Positions 1 to 11,402 of a stretch of DNA of 64,000 nt are shown in pieces. Each line of letters opens with the position of its first letter. Positions within the stretch are counted from its first letter, which is position 1. Source of the DNA: Lactuca virosa. Lineage: Eukaryota; Streptophyta; Magnoliopsida; Asterales; Asteraceae. The position numbers and the translations under genes were made by a program. The notes below the pieces were generated by a model. The model saw only the letters and a program-made list of their open reading frames with translations. It was not told the DNA's origin and searched no databases. The stretch is from NCBI GenBank assembly GCA_928212115.1, contig CAKMRJ010005634.1, positions 177,758,412 to 177,822,411 on the forward strand. Reading direction: 5' to 3'.

Positions 1-1696
1 GACAAGATACATTCTTGGAATGTAAAATCTATAAGAGATAGATAAAGATGAATGTTAAAAGTTTTAAAATTCTTTTTGCATGAAATGACAATATCTTGAA
101 AGAGGTCAAGATACAGGATTCCTTTGGATGATTCTTTTGCATTGTTACATGACACATTTTGAGTCTATATCAAAGGACCTAGCGCATAGGTTAAGCTAGA
201 TGAAATTATTTTCATTCTATTTGCTTGGAAAATGAATCCATCATTTATTTCATATCATGAGATACAAAACTGAATACATGGTTAAGTCACTAGATGACTG
301 TGAGAACATTCTAAGAGTACTTAAGAAGAGCTAAGAGAATGTATATGAGATAATTAGTTTAGAATAAAAATCTTAATGTAAAGAGCTACATAGGATTTTG
401 ATTTCTAAATAAATACAAATAATTATGAATTATAATTGGATTATGACTTCATTATGGAATGAAGAGTAAGTTTAGTTGAAATGAGATCCAAGTAAAACAA
501 AATAGCACAATGTACTAAATAAGAATACACTACTTTTCAGAAGTTGAAATCCAATATAATTGGATGAACTAGATCATTGAAAAACTAGGTTGAATCCTTC
601 CATTCAGGGATAACCTAGAAATCTTTTGTGAGTAGAAAGAGTGTACTTAATCAAGCTAAGAAACTCTATGTCACATAAGAGCACCAATTATATTCTCCAA
701 AATATTTAACTATACTTAGAGTAATGTCAAATATGGAGATGATTGTATTCGCAGAATTCACACAAATTAAATTTAGTCGAACCCATTAATAAACTCTTTC
801 CTTTTAAGCTGAGTATGAGTGGTCACACTTCAGCCATAAGACCTTTATTATTCTAGTAATGGGATTTTGATTTGAATTTAGTATTTGGATATTGGAACAT
901 TGTAACAACAACTATTAAATAATGTTTTGATATACTGGGATATGATCATCACATTAATACTTGTTGTGTTCTATATTAACATGTTTAATCCATGAATAAT
1001 CTTATTATTCTAAAGGTTCATAGTCGGTCATGATTGTGGGAGCAATTATGAAATAAGACTAATATGAAATGGATTGGTTGACTCTCACTAGATAAAAGTA
1101 AGCAAGTGGTTGTAACCAAGTTTAATAGGTACTTGTTAGAGAACTAGTACTGAACGGACCAGCATCAAGATCAACTAATAGATCGCAGTTATGAGTGATA
1201 CGTGATTAAAAGGTACTATATTTGTGTCCTTAACACCTGAGACACATAGTGGGACTTAAGTGTAGGGAGTGATGTGCTTTGATATGACCAAATGTTGTTC
1301 CTTGACCGGACAGTTATAAAAGTCATTTTTGGGTATGGTGTGAACTATGCAAGAGGCTTATTTAGTCAAGATGGGATTTGTTCCTCTTACGTGTTGAGAG
1401 TTACACATCTAACGCGCGTTACCCAAAGTTGAATTACAAATGAGATTGATTGCGATCCAAGGCTCATGTTCAACAGGATATCTGTAACAAAGGGATAATT
1501 GATAAACTTACCATAATACATCTATTGAAGCTTAGAGCTTTTGGGAATTGGATGTTGATGAACGACATTCTTCGTCATATGTTATTGGGGCAGTGAAATG
1601 TTGCTAGACGTTCACCATTGTCTATATCAATCTATGACGAGTCTTAATTTATATAAAAGATAGTTTATATAAAATAAGATATTTATATATGACTAG

Positions 1697-1697
<1 letters not shown>
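1..1697 (+). repeat. Degenerate Ty1/copia-like 3' noncoding tail
   Basis: No open frame of useful length is present. The stretch around 1015-1640 has the look of the noncoding tail between copia RNase H and the 3' LTR (an AGTCGGTCATG word also seen at about 32350 in the intact copia element of this window). Positions 1-900 are AT-rich and I cannot place them. The assignment is by resemblance only. Confidence 0.35.

Positions 1698-1762
<65 letters not shown>
1698..1762. repeat. (TA)n microsatellite
   Basis: About 32 uninterrupted TA units, immediately followed by TGTTGGGAATTC, which could be an LTR start. Confidence 0.95.
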
Positions 1763-1766
<4 letters not shown>

Positions 1767-2464
1767 GGAATTCTTTATAAAAATGATTGATTTTTATAAA
1801 GATAACATATATGTATATATAAACTAGCCATGAGATAACTTTTGTCTTCTTTTGGACATGCCTTTTTCAAAAAATGGGCGGAGACAAGGCATGCATGCCT
1901 TGTCTATTCTATTGTCATTCTTGGGACAAAGTTGTCTCTCCTTTTACTTTATGGTCTCCTTTCACTTTTTGGCCATTATATAAGAGATAGCATGGAAGGG
2001 TTTTGGATACAATTCTTGCAAGTCTTCTTCTTCCTCTTCTTAGAGCCAAATCTGAGAGCTCCATGCTCTCTAGAGGATTGCCAAATTTCGGAATTTGAAG
2101 GCTCTTCTTCTTCTCCATTCTCTTGCATTTTGATGCTTCGCCTTTGAACATATATTTGGCATATATTTCAAAGGCTTATGAACAACAAATTACAAGTGAA
2201 TACTAGCATGTTTTGATGGTTCTACTCTTGCTTGGTGGATACTTGTAGAGAACTCTTGCTTTAGAGTTTATGACACACTTCATCAACTTCCAACCTCCCA
2301 TGAGGATCAAAGTCTTCAAAGGTTGTTATGTTTTCCCTTCTATGGTTGTTTTAATCTTTCTAACTCTTGAAAAATGATCCTTGGTGGGTAAAATAGTTTT
2401 AGTTTTATTCAACATTTGTAAAGCTTCCGTTGTCAATTTTACCGGTTGTGAAACCGGATTTTTG
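1763..2464 (+). repeat. Probable copia-type LTR remnant
   Basis: Begins TGTTGGGAATTC and carries a TATATAA box at 1977-1983, followed by a CT-rich leader-like stretch and AAAG/GTTGTTATG near 2320, in the place where related LTRs have a splice donor. No primer-binding site follows; the next sequence is a minus-strand copia leader. The right end is therefore undefined. The 101-codon frame at 1842-2147 is not convincing coding sequence. Confidence 0.4.
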
Positions 2465-2731
2465 AATAAAACCCAACACGGTTAACCACACGTGCTCCAC
2501 TAACTACATATAAAGCATAATGTGCAATTTTATGGATTTGCATACCTTTCACATTTTTCCTAAAGTAAATAAGAGTGGGATTTTCAAAAATAATTTAGTT
2601 ACCTTATATCATTATACATATTAATGAGATTATGTCCTATCAAATCCGTTCGACTAACGACCCTCCACCATACAAGAGAGCGGTGGGTAAGAGTGGATAC
2701 CCAATGACGGTCATTTTATAGGCCGTTTCCT
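2465..2731 (-). mobile_element. Copia 5' leader fragment, distal part (minus)
   Basis: The reverse complement aligns by eye along its length with 27400-27690 of the intact copia element, including GGTGGAGGGTCGTTAG, CTTTAGGAAAAATGTGAA and CGTGTGGTTAACCG in the same order. It is the distal half of a leader whose proximal half lies at 4095-4666; the two are separated by the 2732-4089 insertion. It stops before the gag ATG would be reached. Confidence 0.75.
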
Positions 2732-4089
2732 AATATGGGCAAATTTAGTTATATAACTCATGCATTATCCTAATACTTTATGTTGCATTTTGTTTCAAAT
2801 ATTGAACAGAGGATACTTAATTAGTTTGAAATTTCATTTTCAGCAACAAAGACATGCTCGGAAGGAAAAGGAAGCGGAATTGGCGATTGGATGCTTGGAG
2901 TTTGGATTTTGAAGAAAGAAGATGAAATGGAAGAAGAACACGGCGTGTTTTCCTTAAACACGGCGTGTTGATATGGAAATTCCGGACAAAATAGTGTCTT
3001 GCCGTCCACACGTTTTTAATGAAGAACACGGCGTGTTTGGTCCTTGAACACGACGTGTTGAGCCTATTTTCAGAATCTATTTAAAGATCGTTTATGTTCG
3101 AAACCCTAGCGATTGCTTGGAGTTTTTTGCGACTTTTGGAGGTCAGAGACATTCTCAAGAAGCTGCGGAACCAGAATTCGACTAGAGGCTATTTTTGAAG
3201 AAATTAGAGGCAATTAATCATTACTTTTCTTAATTATTTTGTGTGAATCATGTTTACAACATTAGATTACGAGTTTATGGTTTTATTTGCTGAAGTTATG
3301 GGCTAAAACACCATACTTTCGTTTAGAATAGATGATCTTATGACTATGTGTTAATTGAGTGGTTTTGGATTAAGTTGATTTAGTTATTTATCATGTTGAG
3401 CTTGTTAAAAGATCCTTATGTTTTAATGACAATTATTTTCTGTTAATTACTAAGTATATTGAGTTGTATGAACATTTGTTTGATTGCTTGCCTCTTATGA
3501 TTTTGATGACCATCAAGATTGTAAGCCTAGTGTTGTGAACATAACCTAGTGTTAATTAGAAAATAAGTAAATTAATATATGAGCATGTATGATGACCAAC
3601 CATACATGAGTTAATTTAACCAACCAATTTAATTAACTACCATTACAAGTCCTGCATGATTCAAACTGAACACTAAGAAGCTTGTTATTTTAATCACTTG
3701 ATCACTGCTTGAATTAACTTGTTTGCTAAAGGATTAGTAATAGTGAACATGAACCTAATCGCATTAGAAATCGGTAATTAATGATATATTAATCCATTGC
3801 ACTTTCCACGAATTCAACCATAGGAATAAGTGAATCAAATCTAAACGGAAGTCTCTTTAATATTATTGAATCTAGTTGTCTTTTTTCCTCTTTTAGTCAT
3901 TAATTGTTCTTGTTAAGTGTTTAAGTAATAGCTTAAGTTTCTAGTCTTGTAAAACTAGAGAAAACCCCCATATGTTCGATACCCTACTTACCTTCACTAA
4001 ACTACTAATCGATAGGTCCACTGCCTACTGTGTGTTTGTTTTTGCTTAAGTTAACTAGGATTAAAACTAGTACATTCTACATGTATCAC
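2732..4089 (+). mobile_element. Nested insertion, probably gypsy LTR-derived
   Basis: It interrupts the minus copia leader: leader homology stops at 2731 and resumes at 4095, with TTCCT on both sides (2727-2731 and 4090-4094) as a possible 5-bp target duplication. Four AACACGGCGTGTT-type palindromes lie at about 2935-3060, upstream of an AAACCCTAGCG leader-like stretch. Near 3970-4030 is a GTTCGATACC plus ACTGCCTACTGTG pattern I associate with Tat/Ogre-type gypsy LTRs. The ends are not a clean TG...CA, so the class is uncertain. Confidence 0.5.
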
Positions 4090-4094
4090 TTCCT

Positions 4095-4666
4095 TAAACT
4101 CCCCTTATAGTATGGCTTCGTGAATGATGCGTACTAGCGATTTGACTGACTTGTCTTATACATATAATATATTAAAACTTTTAATTATACATATATTATA
4201 AGGTGTATTTTAAAACTTTTCTAAAATACTAGGTTTAATTTTAAATTTTCGAAATTAATATAGTATTTAAAATAAACCAGTTTTGGTTTTGGTCTTTATC
4301 CTTTAATTAACAATTAGTTAAATTAATTAAATCATAAGGATAATTCGCAAATTCAAGATATGGGATATCAGATTACCAAGTTGAATATTCAAGTTTTAAA
4401 CAATTAAAATAATATCAATTAGAGTAATTATCCTAATCAATTTGGAATTAAGCAAACAAATTCGTTGAACATAAGGTCCACCACGTCGTGGCAATCAATT
4501 GTCACGTCGTGGCAAAAGAAAGAAAAACGCGGATCCGAAGATCTCCACGTCATAGCAGAAAAAAACCACTATGTGGTGTTGCTACAGAATGACGATTCTG
4601 CCAAATCTCCAAGTCGGGTTTTGTTCAAGTTCAAGCAATATACTATTAGTTGTTAGATAACCATAC
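4095..4666 (-). mobile_element. Copia 5' leader, proximal part with palindrome array
   Basis: Lies directly downstream (minus strand) of the primer-binding site. CCACGACGTGG-type palindromes occupy 4478-4570, the position where the intact copia has ACTCGACGAGT-type ones. The distal part (4095-4150) matches about 27355-27400 of the intact copia (CGCTAGTACGC and ATTCACGAAG words). The 63-codon plus-strand frame over the palindromes is a chance ORF. Confidence 0.7.
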
Positions 4667-4678
4667 ACTCTAATACCA
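4667..4678 (-). other. Primer-binding site (initiator tRNA-Met type, mutated)
   Basis: The minus strand reads TGGTATTAGAGT, two changes from the TGGTATCAGAGC of the other elements here, one base after the LTR end as in the intact copia. Confidence 0.75.
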
Positions 4679-4679
4679 C

Positions 4680-5026
4680 TAATGGGTTTTATATACAATA
4701 ACGCGGATAAATCCTTATACACTAAATGGTACATGCAACCTATTTGATCTAGTCATAACACTATTGTAGTAACATACTATTGAACAACAAGAACCCTCTA
4801 CCCCTAGCTAATTTTGAAAATCATAAACAAGTTACGGATTACATACCTTTTGATTGTTGTATTAAACAATCGAACAATCATTCGTGAAAAACTCTTGGAA
4901 GCTAGCACCAGGAATCTTGTGCCTCTGATGGTTCACACCCAAAGCCTAGTAAATAGGAAACTTGAAGAGAAGAGAAGGGAAATTTCGGCTGGCTTTTAGC
5001 AATGAATGAAAATTGTAGGATGAAAG

Positions 5027-5091
<65 letters not shown>

Positions 5092-5563
5092 CTGCTAGAT
5101 AAACCCTAAATAACCCTTACTTGATTAAACTAATAATATCTGAAATCAGGTAATTATCTGGTTTCCTAATTATATCTGAGGGATATTCTAGAACCCTAAG
5201 GAAGCCTCTAATTTTCGGCCAACCCTAGACTATTCTAGAATCCTTCGCTTGTTCAATTATTGAAAAAATTCAGCTTAGGTACTTGCACTTTTAATTAATC
5301 CAATTAATCCCAAAATTAATTACAATTAATTTTTTATTAGATCTTAATTAAATAATATTATTTGTAATTAATATATTATTCTCATAACATATTAATAAGT
5401 TCATTTATTGCTAATTATTAATCATATAATAAATCAATAAATCAGTTTCTCTCTAAAAATCATCATTTTCAATTACTAGGTTTGAGGGCAACCCAAAATG
5501 ACTATGTTAATAATTCAAGTATATTCCAATTTAGTTATCGACTAAGACACCTAATCCGATAGA
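4680..5563 (-). mobile_element. Copia LTR (minus)
   Basis: The minus-strand start (GGATTAGGTGTCTTAGTC) resembles the intact copia LTR start (GGATAAGGTGTCTAAGTC), and the AT-rich U3 is similar. A (TA)n expansion at 5031-5090 sits in the TATA region. A consensus-like splice donor AAG/GTATGT is at about 4846, 166 bp from the LTR end; the intact copia has one 165 bp from its LTR end. The terminal CA is mutated to TA and the outer end is approximate. Confidence 0.7.
5031..5090. repeat. (TA)n microsatellite inside a copia LTR
   Basis: Thirty TA units at the expected position of the LTR TATA box, so it may be an expanded TATA region. Confidence 0.95.
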
Positions 5564-5582
5564 AGTCTCATGGTTTTCCCCG

Positions 5583-5585
<3 letters not shown>

Positions 5586-5623
<38 letters not shown>
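5586..5623. repeat. (CT)n microsatellite
   Basis: Nineteen CT units just outside the minus copia LTR. Confidence 0.95.
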
Positions 5624-5624
<1 letters not shown>

Positions 5625-6254
5625 AAAGCTTCATCTTCTCTTGTCTTTTCTCTTTTCCCATAATCGAGTCTCTGCTATTTTTTTTCATCATATGAAGATC
5701 GTCCAATGAAGTGCTCTATATCCATTTCTTCAATTTCTTAATTTTTTGTGGCATTTGAAGAAAGTATTGAAGAATAACCGGTGGCCACCTACGACTTCTA
5801 TCTGTGAAAATTTTTTGAAACAGAACGTGATTGCACCCTCCATAACATTCGCCCATCACCGTTACTCCATTGAAATTAATTCTTATGAAAATAATGAAAC
5901 ATTAAAAACAAAATTTTTGAAATCGTTTTCATTTTCTAGCCCCATCCAATTTCTCAAATATTATATTAATATAATAAGAATACATGAAGCTTCTTTTAGA
6001 ATTTCTTACATGAAGAAATTGAATAAATGGCAGTGAATCATGGCATGCATGGAATCCAAAAACCCCATCATCACATGCTGGGAAATCCCCCAAGAGTCAT
6101 TAGAGAAAAAGTAAAAAAGTCAATGTTGCATGTGTCGTTCATAAACAGGAGCCTACCATTTAGCAATGGTTAGAGTGATTTCGGCCAACATCCCACTATA
6201 TTACGTATGTGTTAGAGGTGGTCTTAGTATACAAACGGGTTTTTGAATATATAT
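5624..6254. other. Unassigned AT-rich sequence
   Basis: A 96-codon plus frame (5746-6036) has no recognisable domain and an AT-driven composition. I see no RNA gene or repeat boundary. Confidence 0.5.
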
Positions 6255-6577
6255 AGGTTTAGGTTCTATGGAAAACAAAAAACCCTAAAAAAACCCTAAA
6301 AATCATAAAAATGCATAAAAATACTTACAGATCACAAAACTTTTTTTTGAATTTTTTTATAAAAAATCGCAGTTTTTTATTAAAATTCGCTGAAAAAAAA
6401 ATAAAAAATCAATTTTTTTTTATAAAAAAAAAATCAAAATTTTTTTCAGCGAATTTCTTTAAAAACCTGCGATTTTTTCATAAAAATGTCAAAAAAAAAA
6501 AGTTTTGTAATCTCTAGGTATTTTTTTTATGATTTTAGGGTTTTTTTTAGGGTTTTTTTGTTTTCCAAATAATCATT

Positions 6578-6580
<3 letters not shown>
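6255..6580. mobile_element. Foldback/MITE-like inverted-repeat element
   Basis: Both halves are inverted copies over about 150 bp: GGAAAACAAAAAACCCTAAA on the left and its complement on the right, with CTGCGATTTT and TCAGCGAATTT inverted further in. The loop is about 35 bp. It abuts a (TA)n tract and is flanked by ATAT on the left, so it probably inserted at TA. The 68-codon frame inside is a by-product of A/T runs. Confidence 0.75.

Positions 6581-6653
<73 letters not shown>
6581..6653. repeat. (TA)n microsatellite
   Basis: About 36 TA units directly abutting the foldback element. Confidence 0.95.
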
Positions 6654-6656
<3 letters not shown>

Positions 6657-8765
6657 CAGTTTTGTTAGTTTTCTTAAAATTTAAAAAAATATGATCACAT
6701 AGTAATATAAAAGCTCTCAATATAGTTGTTTATATAATTATTTTAATGAATAACTGAACTAAAAAGCTTTGAATTTAGGGATGTTTGTGATTAGATTTTG
6801 AAACTACTTGTTCGATTTACGGAGTTGATAAATTAAAATAAATGTTTGACAATTAAAAATGGCCTTTAAATTTGTTTACCATCAAGGAGTTTTCAAGGAG
6901 TTAAGATGAAGAAGTCACTACCAAATATGCATATTGGCAGGCCTAGACCGGTTTGAGGATGTTCTTGGAACGATCTGACTTCTTTGGGCTCGGTTGTGGA
7001 AAAGTCTGCTCTTTTTTCGAATCAGTTCCGGACAGTCTCATGTTGGTCTTTTTAGGACTAGTCTCAATTTTTTCTGGTCTGATCTCAAAGTATTTACGTG
7101 TGCCTTTTCGGTTTATTTTAAAGATTTTTTTGGTTTGGTTCCAATAATTTTCAATTTCGAGTTTTTTCGTTCAGCAAATATCTGATTAATACCAAAATGA
7201 TACATTAAAATTTATTAAAAAGGATAAACTAAAATCTAATAACAGAAAGAAGGAAGGAAGTTGGGTAATATATGATAAACAAATCTACAATTAATAAAAA
7301 ATGATATCTATTTAAACTTTGACTTCCGGTCTTTTATGAGACCGGACTCGGAACAGTCCGATTTTTTCCCCAAATCAATTACAAATGAATGTCTTCTTTT
7401 AGACCCGATCTTTTTCAATACGATTTCTTTTTAGACCGATTCGATCTCATTTTTTTTTAGAATCTGATCAGAGACCTATATTTTCTCAATTATAATCATT
7501 ACATTTTGGCTTCCTAAAAGTAACTTATAAAATTTTGGAACAGAATGACCTTGTATTCTAAGTTTCTAACTCTTTCAAGTTTCAACTATCAATTATTGAA
7601 GCCCAAAAACTCCAACATCAATATCCTACTCTTCATGGACGATATAAATCGAGCCCGTATTTTAAGTTTTTTCATCATCGATCATCAGGCTTTATTGTTG
7701 GCGTTATTATCAATCAAGCCCTTGCAATTATTAATTGATCTGTAGGCTCTCCATCATTCTCTAAAATATCGAGGGTCTTAGCCTCTTAGGGTTATCATTC
7801 GAGGGTGTGATATGGATTTCCAGAAGAATAGATTCTAATTTCTCGGCTTTATGGTTGGCCCTATTGCTTCAATTTCATAGGTACAAGCTTTATTTAGTTT
7901 TCTTCTACTGTACTGTGTAGATTTTTCTCTTCAATTTTTATATGCAATTTGCAAAGTTTTGGTCTGGATTCCTCATTATTAGTTACAGGACATAAAAAAT
8001 ATACATGTTGAAACCAAATGTAGGTAGCCATACATTGATACTCTCCTTGCAGACCAATTGTTTGAGATGTATATAATAAAAGCAATCATTTTAAGCAGCT
8101 TTGAATTGCGGTATATGTTTTTTTCTATATAATGTTCATTAGAATAAACTGATATCATATCATGTTATCATATGCTGCACTTCTTGCTTATATGGCAAAA
8201 TCTTGATTCTGTGATTTGAGTCACTTACATTCTTTTCATTATCTGTCAGGATACATGATCTTTTCGTATCATATATTTTGTATACATAAACAAGGTGGTT
8301 TAGTTATATTACTAGTTAATATTGAGAAAGATATAATTTTTGTTATGTATTTATACAGTTATACCTAGATAACACTAATTTCTTACTATGCAGACATAAC
8401 TTGGAATTCAAATATTCAGATTATTTTAGGTGTTTGTTGAGGAGTAAAGGCAATGAGATGCTGAAAACACGGGAGATGCAATGAAGTCATTGGAAAATAA
8501 AGCGAGAGATGGGCATTCTTTTTGCACCTGATGAAATGAAGTCCATGTAGTTTTTTGTTATTTTAATATACTATTTTTCAGGTGTATCTTCATTGTTTAA
8601 TGATTAAACTACTAAAATCAGAAAATTGAAATTTTGTAAATGTAAGCGGAGATGCAATGCTTGAACTTGAAGCCTTGCAAGATCCACTCCGGTAAGCTTG
8701 AAGAAGAATAAGAGAAAGCCCTTATACAAATCATTTTTTAAAGTTAGTATGATAATTACTAGGAT
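6654..8765. other. No gene recognised; possible old DNA element
   Basis: Positions 6945-7480 hold dispersed words such as GGTCTGATC, AGACCGGACTCGG and CAGTCCGATTTTT, some inverted, resembling a decayed DNA transposon. Positions 7540-8765 are AT-rich with short frames only. A short reading near 8650-8690 (around EALQDPLR) might be a gene scrap but is too short to name. Confidence 0.4.
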
Positions 8766-9015
8766 ATTCGATGTGGGCGGTTTATCAGGGAGACAGGCCA
8801 TCTTGAGACTTTAGATTTCAGATGGAGCGGATGTGAACAGGTTGTGGGAAATTCGTTCATCTTCGGGTTCTAGAGCCCTACGAGGGTTTGTTTTGATTGC
8901 ATTGGGAAGGCAGGGGTAATCTCGGGTTTGTGGCTATGTTACGCAGGTAGCCAGGTATGTTGGGGATGGTGATGGATGACTTTGAGGATGAAGTCTAATT
9001 TAAGTGGGGGAGAGT
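8766..9015 (+). mobile_element. Truncated 3' internal tail of a gypsy element
   Basis: Homologous almost base for base to 34535-34779, the sequence just inside LTR_B, including the polypurine tract AAGTGGGGGAGAG before the LTR. Homology stops abruptly at 8766. LTR_A therefore served as the 3' LTR of a further, mostly deleted element copy. Confidence 0.85.
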
Positions 9016-9438
9016 TGTAACACCCCGTTTTGAAAAGTACTTTGGTGGCGATCTCGGAGGCCTAGGGTATAAGTGATTCGGTCTTTTATGGGTCCCAGGT
9101 TTTATCCGGAAGGTTTTAAGGCTCGAGTGTGTAGATAGGAGCGTAGGGTTTCTCGCCACCTTTTCATGGATATAAAGTTCGTCGGAAACAGACTTAGAAT
9201 GAAGGAGTTATAGCACTTTGAAGTTATTGACATTATTGGCCCTTAATGGAGAAAAGATGGCAAGGAAGTACCTTGCATGCAAGGTGATAGACGCAAGAGT
9301 ACGCCCAACGTAAACTGGGGTACGCCCAACGTAGTGGAGTAAAGTGATCGCGGGTGTGGGAGGAGTACGCCCAGCATACGAGAAGTACGCCCAACGTACT
9401 CTCAGGGATCCTAAACCCTAATTTTGGGGGCTAACCAC

Positions 9439-9445
9439 TATATAA
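9439..9445 (+). promoter_or_regulatory. TATA box of LTR_A
   Basis: TATATAA, preceded by CCCTAATTTTGGGGG and the first palindrome array. The same order occurs in LTR_B (35204-35210) and LTR_C (58967-58974). Confidence 0.75.
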
Positions 9446-10671
9446 GGAACATTATGGCTCAAACCCTAGCCTCCTTATCAGTCCCTCACCCTCAGAAAAA
9501 CCCTAGAACGCCTCATCCCCTCATTCTTGTGGGATCTTGACCTTGGGAAGCTCATCTTGGTGGTTTCAAGCTTGGAAGAGAAAAGAGGAAGTGGCAAAGA
9601 AGGACTTGGGGTAGCTTGAGCTCATAGATATGGGATAACATCATCATTTGGGACTCTTTGGAGGTATAAAGTTCACAACTTTACCTAAGAATGCTTAGAT
9701 CTAGTGTAGTATGGTTTTGAAGTCATTTTGGTCCCAAGCAAAGAACTTTATGGTTCAAACCCGATTTTTAGACTTAGAGTTGCCACTCTCAGTTCAAAAT
9801 GAGCCCTTAAGGCAGAAAGTTGTCATCTTGAATGTCTTATTGGGTTCATGCATGAGTTAAGAGCGTTTATATGACGATGGAATGCTATTTTGGGAGTTTG
9901 GGCTTATTAGGGTCATGCAAAGTCACCAAGTCAGTGACTTTATGATTAAGACGTTGAAAAGGACATGGATCTGTGATTGTAGCTTCTGGATTAGAGTATT
10001 AAGCACTTAATAGGAAAGTGGCTTAACAGGGGAGTACGTTGAGCGTATACGCAGGTACGCCCAGCGTACGCATCATTTGGCTAGTACACTTAGCGTACAT
10101 AGGAGTACGCCCAGCGGACTCATCAGAGATGAGCCTTGTGAATTTTGGTCCTCGGTTTGGGCCACGTAGTGGACTTTGGCTCTTTGGGCCTTAGTGGACC
10201 ATCAGAAGTCAGATGTTTTGGGCCAGGAATATGTTTAGGCTTAGGGTAAGGCCCATTAGAAGGATTGGGCCTAATTTAGCAAATTAGGCCATTAGTGGGC
10301 CACTAGTGGGCTTGGAAAGCCTACCTAGTGTTGGGCTTTTGTTTTGGGATTGGGCCTTTGTTTGGATCATACTGGACCAGGGGTAGAATGGTCATTTTAC
10401 CCCATGCATGGATTAAGGATTATGGTATGGGACCAAATTGCTAATTGGGTATAATGATTGGTAGTGACAGCTCGGGAAGTTGGCAGAGCAGCAACTAAGG
10501 AATTCATGCGGGAAGCTTCTGTAGTGCGAGGTGAGTCTTCTCACCATACCAATGGGTCTAAGGCACCAAGGCCGGCCCATTTTATGATATGTGGTAGACT
10601 AGCTGTAGTAGAGATACGCGGTATGATAGTTAGCTTTATGCTAAGTGGTATGCTAGTGATTATGTGATATT

Positions 10672-11035
10672 TTCATGGAAGACCCCGGGTGGAGCCCGTG
10701 ACAGTTGGATATAAGACCATGTGGGGGAGCCTATGGCATTCCTAGGTAAAGACCATGTAGGGGAGCCCTTGGCATGATGGTATAAGACCCTGGGGGGATC
10801 CCACTGCATCCTTATATGGTTATGTATGTGCTATATAGTATGATAGATACTTCTGTGATATATGATATGCTAGCTGATTATGTATGTTATTGCATGGAAG
10901 ACCCCGGGGGGAGCCCGTGGCAGTTGGATATAAGACGTTGTGGGGGAGCCCATGTCATTCCTAGGTAAAGACCATGGGGGAGCCCATGGCATGAAGGTAT
11001 AAGACCCTGGGGGGAGCCCACGGCATCCTTATATG
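10672..11035 (+). repeat. Tandem GGGGGAGCCC repeat array in LTR_A
   Basis: Imperfect units of about 35-40 bp, each with AGACC...GGGGGAGCCC...TGGCA, some self-complementary. LTR_B carries the same array with one unit fewer (36445-36765). It lies between the predicted second donor and acceptor. Confidence 0.85.
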
Positions 11036-11402
11036 TTAGTATTCATGGCTTATGTGGTAGAGATAGCTTGTATAGCTAATATGACATGTGGTATGTGGTA
11101 GAGATAGATTTTATAGCTAATATGATATGTGGATTGTGGATTTTGTGTGGGGTATGCTCTGGGGGACTCACTAAGCTTTGTACTTACGGTTTACAGTTTT
11201 GGTTTAAGGTATCATCGATTTGGAAAAGAAGGGCTCGGATTGATCGCAGTGCACACACCTATGATTTCCGCAATGAATGATTTGGGATGAACTCTGATAA
11301 ATGCTTTACTTAATGATGATTTGAGATGTTTGAACTAAATGGTATCAATGTTTTAGCTATATTAAAAATGAAATTTTTACCCTTGATTTTTGGGTTGTTA
11401 CA

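Larger units (their letters stand above)
9016..11402 (+). mobile_element. Gypsy 5' LTR (LTR_A, 2387 bp)
   Basis: Starts TGTAACACCCC, ends GTTGTTACA, and is followed by the primer-binding site. In order: a TACGCCCAACGTA palindrome array (9298-9402), TATATAA (9439-9445), a potential donor GAG/GTATAAAG (intron from 9664), a second palindrome array (10025-10115), a potential acceptor at 10469-10470, a 60-bp potential exon, a donor GAG/GTGAGT (10531), a tandem GGGGGAGCCC array (10672-11035) and a mutated acceptor (GTTTAAG at 11213-11218; LTR_B has TTTCAG). It is one repeat unit longer in the tandem array than LTR_B. Small frames in it are not genes. Confidence 0.95.

Noticed and set aside
6311..6517. 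68-codon Phe/Lys/Asn-rich frame
   Set aside because: Product of A and T runs inside a foldback element.
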